The notes under the pieces: generated by a model
The model's database searches: none
What the model saw: only the letters and a program-made list of their open reading frames with translations
Told to the model about the DNA's origin: nothing
Part shown: piece after piece, positions 1 to 5,054 of the stretch
Position numbering within the stretch: the stretch's first letter is position 1
Layout: every line of letters begins with the position of its first letter
From: an uncultured Pelagibacteraceae bacterium
GTDB lineage: Bacteria; Pseudomonadota; Alphaproteobacteria; Pelagibacterales; Pelagibacteraceae
DNA: 5,859 nucleotides
Direction of reading: 5' to 3'
Assembly: GCA_902588335.1 (NCBI GenBank)
Contig: CACIOV010000041.1
Span: forward strand, 1-5,859
Translations under genes and position numbers: made by a program

Positions 1-2
1 TT

Positions 3-107
3 GCTTTACTAATTGGAACTTTTTTTTTAAAAGAAAAATTCACTATAATAAAAATAGTTGCTGTATTGACTATTTTTTTTGGTGTAATACTATTAAAATT
101 CTTTTAA
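3..107 (+). CDS. EamA/DMT-family permease, C-terminal end (5' partial)
   Basis: This is the tail of a gene that enters from the left edge: frame 3 is open from base 3 to a TAA at 105-107 and gives 34 residues. The peptide has two hydrophobic stretches around a short charged turn (LKEKFTIIK), ending in GVILLKFF. This resembles the last two membrane helices of EamA/DMT transporters, where a small-residue helix, a conserved Glu after it and a final 'G-V-x-L-L' helix are usual. Such permeases move small metabolites across the inner membrane. The aldehyde dehydrogenase follows after 25 bases on the same strand, so it is probably co-transcribed and might move the substrate or a product of that pathway. 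The family call rests on a short tail and the substrate cannot be read. Confidence 0.6.
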   Translation, partial: ALLIGTFFLKEKFTIIKIVAVLTIFFGVILLKFF

Positions 108-132
108 AGAATTAAATAAGAATTATAAAAAA

Positions 133-1575
133 ATGTACAACAAATTTGGTCAATTTATAGAAGGAAAATGGCAGCCATCATCAAGTAAAGAAACATATGA
201 TGTTATAAATCCTGCTACTGAAGAAATAATTGGAAAAGCATCTAAAGCATCACCAGCGGATGTTAATAAAGCTCTAAAATCTGCAGAAAAAGGTTTTCTA
301 ACTTGGAGAAAATTTTCACCTTGGGATAGGGCTGCTATTATAAGAAAAATTGCAGATTTGATGAGAAAAAAGAATAATGAATTAGCAAAATGGATGACCT
401 TAGAAACAGGAAAAACTTTTGCAGAGGGATTGGCAGAGGTAAATGGATCTGCTGATATTTTTGAATGGAATGCAGAAGAAACAAAAAGAATATACGGACA
501 AACAGTTCAAAGTAGATTTGAAAATACAAGGGTTATTATTAATTACGAACCAGTAGGTGTGGTGGCAGCTTTATCGCCTTGGAATTTTCCTCTAGTTTTA
601 GCCGCAAGAAAAATTTCAACTGCTTTAGCAGCTGGATGTTCTGTAATTTGTAAACCAGATGTTATTACACCAGGTACGGTTATGGAATTAGTCGATATTA
701 TCAATCAGTGCGGGGTACCTCCTGGTGTTGTAAATTTACTTTCCGGAGACCCTGCGTCTATTGCTTCACAATTAATTTCTTCTGATATAGTAAAAAAAAT
801 TTCTTTAACAGGCTCTACTAGAGTTGGTAAAATTATTTTGAAACAAGCATCAGAGAAAATACAAAGAGTGACTATGGAATTAAGTGGTCATGCACCCTTT
901 ATAGTACACGAAGATGCAAATGTAGAAAAAGCAGTTGATATGGCCATGGCAGCCAAATATAGAAACAATGGACAAGTTTGTATTTCACCTAGCCGTTTTT
1001 ATATACATGAGAGCAAAAAAAAGGAATTTACCGAATCTTTTGTAGATAAAACTTTAAAATTAAAAATTGGCAATGGTATGGACAAAGGTGTTCAACTTGG
1101 TCCAATTACTACAAAAAAAAGACTAGAAGAAATAGAAAAACTTGTAGAAGTAACAAAAAAAGAAGGAGCTAAAATTTTGTGTGGAGGGAAAAGACCGGCT
1201 GGTTTTAATAAAGGATATTTTTACGAACCTACAGTTTTTGATAATGTTAAGGATAATTTTAAAATTATGACTGAAGAACCATTTGGGCCTTTGACTCCTT
1301 TGCTAACATTTAAAGATTTTGATGAAGTAATAAAAAAAGCTAATAATCAAGTAGCTGGACTAGCTGGCTATGTATGTACCAAATCTATGGATTTGGCTAC
1401 TAAAACTTCAGAAGCTTTAGAAACAGGAATGGTTGCAGTTAATACACCATTTATTTCTAATGCAGAAACTCCATTTGGAGGTATAAAGCAAAGTGGTTAT
1501 GGTAGGGAAGGTGGCTCAATAGGAATAAAAGATTATCTAAATGTAAAATATACTCACCTTGGATTTACAAGTTAG
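133..1575 (+). CDS. NAD(P)-dependent aldehyde dehydrogenase
   Basis: Full-length ALDH-superfamily enzyme of 480 residues, the usual size; it oxidises an aldehyde to the carboxylate in the cytoplasm. Visible landmarks are the oxyanion Asn151 in SPWNFP, the cofactor Lys174 in CKPD, the Rossmann loop GSTRVG (227-232), general base Glu249 in MELSGH, nucleophile Cys283 in NNGQVC, EEPFGP (381-386) and the C-terminal PFGGIKQSGYGREGG. The Glu-to-Cys spacing of 34 matches active ALDHs. The overall style is that of succinate-semialdehyde, glycolaldehyde, lactaldehyde or alpha-ketoglutarate-semialdehyde dehydrogenases. Small oddities are MELSG where MELGG is common, and KPD where KPA or KPS is common. 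The ATG at 133 starts the conserved N-terminus, with only a weak AAGAA-like leader before it. The neighbouring dehydrogenase and lactonase suggest the last oxidation of a sugar-acid pathway, for example lactaldehyde to lactate. The family is certain; the substrate is inferred. Confidence 0.9.
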   Translation: MYNKFGQFIEGKWQPSSSKETYDVINPATEEIIGKASKASPADVNKALKSAEKGFLTWRKFSPWDRAAIIRKIADLMRKKNNELAKWMTLETGKTFAEGLAEVNGSADIFEWNAEETKRIYGQTVQSRFENTRVIINYEPVGVVAALSPWNFPLVLAARKISTALAAGCSVICKPDVITPGTVMELVDIINQCGVPPGVVNLLSGDPASIASQLISSDIVKKISLTGSTRVGKIILKQASEKIQRVTMELSGHAPFIVHEDANVEKAVDMAMAAKYRNNGQVCISPSRFYIHESKKKEFTESFVDKTLKLKIGNGMDKGVQLGPITTKKRLEEIEKLVEVTKKEGAKILCGGKRPAGFNKGYFYEPTVFDNVKDNFKIMTEEPFGPLTPLLTFKDFDEVIKKANNQVAGLAGYVCTKSMDLATKTSEALETGMVAVNTPFISNAETPFGGIKQSGYGREGGSIGIKDYLNVKYTHLGFTS

Positions 1576-1608
1576 ATAATTACAAAGTGATTTTTTAGAG
1601 ATAGGCAA

Positions 1609-2352
1609 ATGAGCAAAAGATTAGATAATAAGAATATTGTTGTAACAGCAGCCGGCCAGGGTATAGGTAAGGCAACAGCCATAGCATTTAGTAATGAAGG
1701 AGCAAATGTTTACGCTACAGATATTAATAGTAAAACTTTAGAAATTTTAAATAAAGATTATCCAAATATAAAAGTAAAAAACTTAGACTCAACAAATAAA
1801 AAAGCAGTTGAAGAATTTTCGGCATCTTTAAAAAAAGTAGATGTTTTATTTAATGCTGTAGGTTTTGTTCATCATGGAAGTATTCTTGAATGCGATGAAA
1901 AAGATTGGGATTTTTCATTTAATGTAAATATAAAATCGATGTTTTTTATGATTAAATCTATAATTCCTATTATGATTAAACAAAATAAGGGAAATATAAT
2001 CAACGTATCATCTATTGTTTCAAGTCTAAGAGGTTTGCCAAATAGACTTGTTTATGGAACAACTAAAGCAGCAATTATTGGCTTGACCAAATCTATTGCA
2101 GCCGATTTTATTAAAAATAATATTAGATGTAATGCAATTGCCCCAGGAACAGTCCATACTCCATCATGGGAAAACAGAGTGAAAGCTTTCAAAGATCCTG
2201 TAAAAGCAAAAAAAGATTTTATTGCACGTCAACCTATGAATAGAATTGGCACTCCAGAGGAAGTCGCTTCGCTCGCGGTTTATTTAGCTAGCGATGAGTC
2301 AGATTTTATAACTGGAATAGCGCATCCTATCGATGGCGGTATGTCAATTTAA
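1609..2352 (+). CDS. SDR dehydrogenase, DHRS6 / keto-deoxy-fuconate dehydrogenase-like
   Basis: Classical short-chain dehydrogenase of 247 residues, complete. The cofactor loop is TAAGQGIG (13-20) instead of the common TG-x3-GxG, Asp38 in ATDIN favours NAD(H), and the NNAG motif reads NAVG (82-85). The catalytic set is Asn107, Ser135, Tyr149 and Lys153 (YGTTK), and the C-terminus is the usual IDGG. From memory the sequence aligns almost without gaps to human DHRS6/BDH2, including the GFVHHG and EKDWDFS segments and the three arginines that bind the substrate carboxylate there (here Arg146, Arg190, Arg207). Bacterial members include 2-keto-3-deoxy-L-fuconate dehydrogenase, so a hydroxy or keto acid is the probable substrate. 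It follows the aldehyde dehydrogenase by 33 bases, with an AGAGATAGG leader before the ATG. Alternative functions in this subfamily are 3-hydroxybutyrate or 4-oxoproline/hydroxyproline oxidoreduction; the lactonase next door favours a sugar acid. Confidence 0.88.
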   Translation: MSKRLDNKNIVVTAAGQGIGKATAIAFSNEGANVYATDINSKTLEILNKDYPNIKVKNLDSTNKKAVEEFSASLKKVDVLFNAVGFVHHGSILECDEKDWDFSFNVNIKSMFFMIKSIIPIMIKQNKGNIINVSSIVSSLRGLPNRLVYGTTKAAIIGLTKSIAADFIKNNIRCNAIAPGTVHTPSWENRVKAFKDPVKAKKDFIARQPMNRIGTPEEVASLAVYLASDESDFITGIAHPIDGGMSI

Positions 2353-2359
2353 TTAGAAT

Positions 2360-2364
2360 AGAAG
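2360..2364 (+). promoter_or_regulatory. Weak RBS supporting the TTG start of the lactonase
   Basis: AGAAG lies 8 bases before the TTG at 2373. The next in-frame ATG codes Met120, inside the conserved core, so the TTG is the only sensible common start. The match to a Shine-Dalgarno is partial. Confidence 0.4.
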
Positions 2365-2372
2365 CACTAAAT

Positions 2373-3272
2373 TTGTCAATTAAAACCTCAAAACCAGAAT
2401 GTGTATGGAAAATCAAATCCACCTTAGGAGAGGGTACATTATGGGCAAAGAAATTAAATTCATTATTTTTTGTTGATATAAAAAAAAAGAAAATACTAAT
2501 TTTAAATTCTAAAACAAATAAAAAAAAAATATTAAAAGTAGATAAGGAGATTGGGTTTATTTCTCAAATAAAGAAAAATATTTTTATACTTGGTCTAAAA
2601 TCTGAGCTTAGAATAATAAATTTAAAAAATCTAAGAACTCTCTATTCGATACCTATAGAATCTAACAAACCCAACAATAGAATAAATGATGGAAAGACTG
2701 ATCCTATTGGTCGACTATGGTTTGGAACAATGGATAATTTAGAAAAAAAGCGGACAGGTTCTCTATATTGTTTAGATAAAAATCTCATCCTACATAAAGT
2801 AGATAAGGGATATTTTATAACTAACGGACCTGCATTTATAAATAAAAACAATTTTTATCATTCGGATAGCAAAAAAAGAACAATTTATAAAATTAAAATA
2901 AACAACAAATTTAAAATTTTAAAAAAAACTATATTTATGAAATTTAATAGACAAGAAGGTTCCCCCGATGGAATGACCGTAGATAATAATAATAACTTAT
3001 GGGTTTGTCGTTATAATGGAGGAGGTATATCTGTTTATAATGCAAAAGGTAATAAAATACATCAAATTCTACTTCCGGCAAAAAATATTACTAATTGTAT
3101 TTTTGGAGGGAAGTTGAATAATGAACTTTTTATTTCAACAGCACGTAAAGATATGAAAAGGAAAGAAATAAGAAAATATCCTTTATCTGGAGGTCTGTTT
3201 AAAGTTAAAACAAATCTAAAAGGAAAAAAATCGAATTTTTACAATATATCAAGCGCTATTTTAACAATCTAA
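2373..3272 (+). CDS. SMP-30/gluconolactonase/LRE family lactonase
   Basis: Six-bladed beta-propeller sugar-lactone hydrolase of 299 residues, the usual length. It opens an aldonolactone to the aldonate using one divalent metal. The family signatures are all present: ECVW near the N-terminus, metal ligand Glu20 in TLGEGTLW, the block RINDGKTDPIGRLWFGTM (103-120) holding substrate-binding Arg103 and Asn105, Asn151 in TNGPAF, and Asp199 in GSPDGM, followed by NLWVCRYNGGG. These correspond to the Glu/Asn/Asp metal site of SMP-30. It starts with TTG, 20 bases after the dehydrogenase, and has no signal peptide, so it is probably cytoplasmic. The gene is unusually lysine- and A-rich, with runs of nine and ten A at 2480-2488 and 2520-2529. 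Its last 12 bases overlap the end of the opposing glutamine synthetase gene. The exact lactone is unknown; a fucono-, rhamnono-, arabino- or galactonolactone would fit the neighbours. Confidence 0.88.
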   Translation: MSIKTSKPECVWKIKSTLGEGTLWAKKLNSLFFVDIKKKKILILNSKTNKKKILKVDKEIGFISQIKKNIFILGLKSELRIINLKNLRTLYSIPIESNKPNNRINDGKTDPIGRLWFGTMDNLEKKRTGSLYCLDKNLILHKVDKGYFITNGPAFINKNNFYHSDSKKRTIYKIKINNKFKILKKTIFMKFNRQEGSPDGMTVDNNNNLWVCRYNGGGISVYNAKGNKIHQILLPAKNITNCIFGGKLNNELFISTARKDMKRKEIRKYPLSGGLFKVKTNLKGKKSNFYNISSAILTI

Positions 3273-4586
3273 GGTATTTGCTTTTTCCCAATCCGTTATA
3301 GGGTTTTTTTTTGAAAAAGTTTCTTTAGAATTAAAATCTTTTAATTCTTGTTCTCTCAATTTTAAATAGCTTGTAATATTTTTTTCTCCAAAGGCATTTA
3401 ATAACACTTCATTTTTGCTTAAATGTTCTAAAGCCTCTTCTAAGTCCGAAGGAAGTTTTTTTATATTTGGATAGTTGTCGCCATCAGTATACATATTTAC
3501 GAATAATGGTTGACCCGGATCACGTTTTTTTTCGACACCATCAATTCCAGCAGCTATAATTCCAGCTTGAAGCAAGTAAGGGTTAGCAGAACCGTCCATT
3601 AAACGTAACTCAAAGCGTCCTGGGTCAGGTACTCGTATCATGTGAGTTCTGTTATTTCCTGTGTAGGATATTTTGCTTGGTGACCAAGTTGCACCAGAAG
3701 CTGTGACTGGAGCATCAATTCTACGATAACTATTAATTGTGGGATTAAAAAAAGCGCTTAATCCTTCAGCGCAATTTAAAATTCCACCTAAAAAATTATA
3801 AGCTAATCTTGTAAGTCCTAATTTATCTCCTTTGTCCAAAAATAAATTTTTATTTCCGGTCCATAATGAAATATGTGCATGGCATCCATTTCCAGTTAAA
3901 TTTTCAAAAGGCTTAGGCATAAAAGTAGCTCTTAAATTATGTTTTTCAGCAATAGCTTTAACCATAAATTTAAAAAATACGTGGCGGTCAGCTGTTCCAA
4001 GGCTATCGGTATAATCCCAATTCATTTCAAATTGGCCGTTAGCATCTTCATGGTCATTTTGGTAAGGATTCCATCCTAATTTGATCATTGAATCGCAAAT
4101 TTCTTTTATTAAATCGTATTGTCGCATAAGAGCGGATTGATCATAACAAGGTTTAGATTGTATATCTCTATTGTCTGCAATTGCAGTTCCCTCAGGATTA
4201 ACTAAAAAATATTCACATTCAACACCTGACTTTAAAACCATATTATTTTTTTTTAATCGTGCGATCTGTTTTTTCAACATAACTCTAGGTGAGGCTTCAA
4301 CAGGTTTATTATTCATCCATAGGTCTGAGGCCAACCAACCAACTTCTTTTTTCCAAGGAAGTTGAATTAAACTATCGGGATCAGGTATAGCAAACATATC
4401 AGTATGGGCTGGTGTCATATCTAACCAAGTAGCAAAACCCGCAAAACCCGCTCCATTTTTTTGCATTTCTTTAATAGCTTCAGTTGGAACTAATTTTGAC
4501 CTTAAAACTCCAAACAAATCAACAAAACTTATTAAAAAATATTTTATTTTTTTTTGTTTCGCTATTTTTGATAAATCTTTTGCCAT
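3261..4586 (-). CDS. glnT: Type III-like glutamine synthetase (GlnT family)
   Basis: Complete glutamine-synthetase-fold ligase of 441 residues. It joins ammonium to glutamate with ATP, or possibly methylamine to give gamma-glutamylmethylamide. The N-terminal beta-grasp shows FVDLFGVLRSKLVP (21-34). The catalytic domain shows the metal-binding Glu123/Glu125 (GVECEYF), HEDANGQFEMNW (179-190), the ATP-side block KPF..LTGNGCHAHISLW (225-242), the loop NPTINSYRRI (281-290), and RFELRLMDGSANPYL (324-338) with the conserved E-x-R and NPYL. Length and motifs fit the rhizobial GlnT group, which is unrelated in size to the roughly 700-residue GlnN enzymes also called type III. The start at 4586 gives MAKDLSKIAK, with a T-rich leader and no Shine-Dalgarno. 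The small membrane-protein gene ends 11 bases upstream, so translation may be coupled. Nearby Amt supports an ammonium-assimilation role. GmaS is a close relative that motifs alone cannot exclude. Confidence 0.88.
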   Translation of the reverse strand: MAKDLSKIAKQKKIKYFLISFVDLFGVLRSKLVPTEAIKEMQKNGAGFAGFATWLDMTPAHTDMFAIPDPDSLIQLPWKKEVGWLASDLWMNNKPVEASPRVMLKKQIARLKKNNMVLKSGVECEYFLVNPEGTAIADNRDIQSKPCYDQSALMRQYDLIKEICDSMIKLGWNPYQNDHEDANGQFEMNWDYTDSLGTADRHVFFKFMVKAIAEKHNLRATFMPKPFENLTGNGCHAHISLWTGNKNLFLDKGDKLGLTRLAYNFLGGILNCAEGLSAFFNPTINSYRRIDAPVTASGATWSPSKISYTGNNRTHMIRVPDPGRFELRLMDGSANPYLLQAGIIAAGIDGVEKKRDPGQPLFVNMYTDGDNYPNIKKLPSDLEEALEHLSKNEVLLNAFGEKNITSYLKLREQELKDFNSKETFSKKNPITDWEKANTLDC

Positions 4587-4597
4587 AAAAAAATTAT

Positions 4598-4741
4598 TTA
4601 AAAAATTAAATGTCTATAAGATATTAGTAAAAAAAGTATTATAATGATAATTGCTAAGTAAAGTCCATACTTTGAATTTGGCCAAGCTATTCTATTCATC
4701 TTGTATGGTTTTTCCTGTTTTTTTTGTTCTTCTTCAGACAT
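4598..4741 (-). CDS. Small single-pass membrane protein upstream of glnT
   Basis: Predicted 47-residue protein of unknown function. An ATG further upstream at 4783 is in frame, but it lies inside the terminator hairpin and would add an unlikely 14-residue leader, so I choose the ATG at 4741 (MSEEEQKKQEKPYK). The N-terminal 15 residues are highly charged and the middle has IAWPNSKYGLY. Residues 26-40 are almost purely Ile/Leu, a clear transmembrane helix, followed by a short SYRHLIF tail. Charge distribution does not settle the topology. It sits 11 bases before glnT on the same strand and begins about 22 bases after the preceding terminator, so it is probably the first gene of the glnT transcript. 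It could anchor or regulate nitrogen proteins at the membrane, but that is a guess. No Shine-Dalgarno is visible. Confidence 0.6.
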   Translation of the reverse strand: MSEEEQKKQEKPYKMNRIAWPNSKYGLYLAIIIIILFLLISYRHLIF

Positions 4742-4764
4742 AATAATACATTTGAGTTTAACAT

Positions 4765-4797
4765 AAAAAAAGGGCGCTGACAAAAAGCCAGCGCCCT
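4765..4797 (-). terminator. Intrinsic terminator after the amt unit
   Basis: Perfect 9-bp inverted repeat AGGGCGCTG (4771-4779) with CAGCGCCCT (4789-4797) around a 9-base loop. Read on the minus strand, the GC-rich stem runs directly into seven U (4765-4771), which is a textbook Rho-independent terminator 22 bases after the stop of the 73-residue gene. On the plus strand the stem is followed by AA and six T (4800-4805), so it could also work in reverse, although no plus-strand gene ends here. It is one of the few GC-rich spots in the region. Confidence 0.9.
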
Positions 4798-4819
4798 AAT
4801 TTTTTAATATTTTACAATA

Positions 4820-5041
4820 TTACCACTCGGTAATATTCTTTTTATAGTCATTTGGTCCATGTCTTTTCCTTGCTAGCTTTTCATGTTCTTCTGCTTCTCC
4901 ACTAGCTGTGGCAACTGTCCACCAAATCCAGAAAATAATTCCGGCTAGGACCCACCACAATTCAGAACCAACCATCGGATAAACTTGTCCTGCAACTTCG
5001 CTTGCAGATAAGTGATCAATCCAATTTGTTACTGTAGCCAT
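4820..5041 (-). CDS. Small single-pass membrane protein, Amt-linked
   Basis: A 73-residue protein with no function I recognise. Residues 1-26 are polar to mixed (MATVTNWIDHLSASEVAGQ...), residues 28-46 form a Trp-rich membrane helix (ELWWVLAGIIFWIWWTVATA), and the C-terminus is highly charged (EAEEHEKLARKRHGPNDYKK), ending in TEW. The positive charge after the helix predicts an outside N-terminus and a cytoplasmic tail. It starts 11 bases after the Amt stop with a strong AGGAG, and the transcript ends in a terminator right after it. This strict pairing makes an accessory role for the transporter likely, for instance an assembly partner or regulator. That is inference from position and topology only. 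Confidence 0.8.
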   Translation of the reverse strand: MATVTNWIDHLSASEVAGQVYPMVGSELWWVLAGIIFWIWWTVATASGEAEEHEKLARKRHGPNDYKKNITEW

Positions 5042-5049
5042 AGTTGTTT

Positions 5050-5054
5050 CTCCT
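5050..5054 (-). promoter_or_regulatory. Strong Shine-Dalgarno of the Amt-linked small gene
   Basis: The minus strand reads TAGGAGAAACAACTATG: AGGAG is 8 bases before the ATG and overlaps the TAG stop of the transporter gene. It is the best ribosome binding site in the window, supports this start, and suggests high expression or coupling to Amt translation. Confidence 0.8.

Noticed and set aside
338..529. 63-codon minus-strand open frame inside the aldehyde dehydrogenase gene
   Set aside because: Antisense to a conserved coding region, Phe/Leu-rich composition typical of the reverse of lysine-rich DNA, no supporting signals.
3832..4365. Two short plus-strand open frames (60 and 64 codons) opposite glnT, and one of 69 codons opposite the lactonase (2642-2851)
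   Set aside because: They are shadows of well-conserved genes on the other strand, with no recognisable domain or ribosome binding site.
4742..4783. In-frame upstream ATG at 4783 extending the 47-residue protein to 61 residues
   Set aside because: It lies within the terminator stem-loop, has no ribosome binding site, and adds a leader unlike the charged start MSEEEQ that follows.
4765..4805. Riboswitch or structured leader RNA for glnT
   Set aside because: The only structure visible is a simple hairpin with a U-tract; no larger conserved fold such as a glnA-type motif can be recognised in 78 bases.
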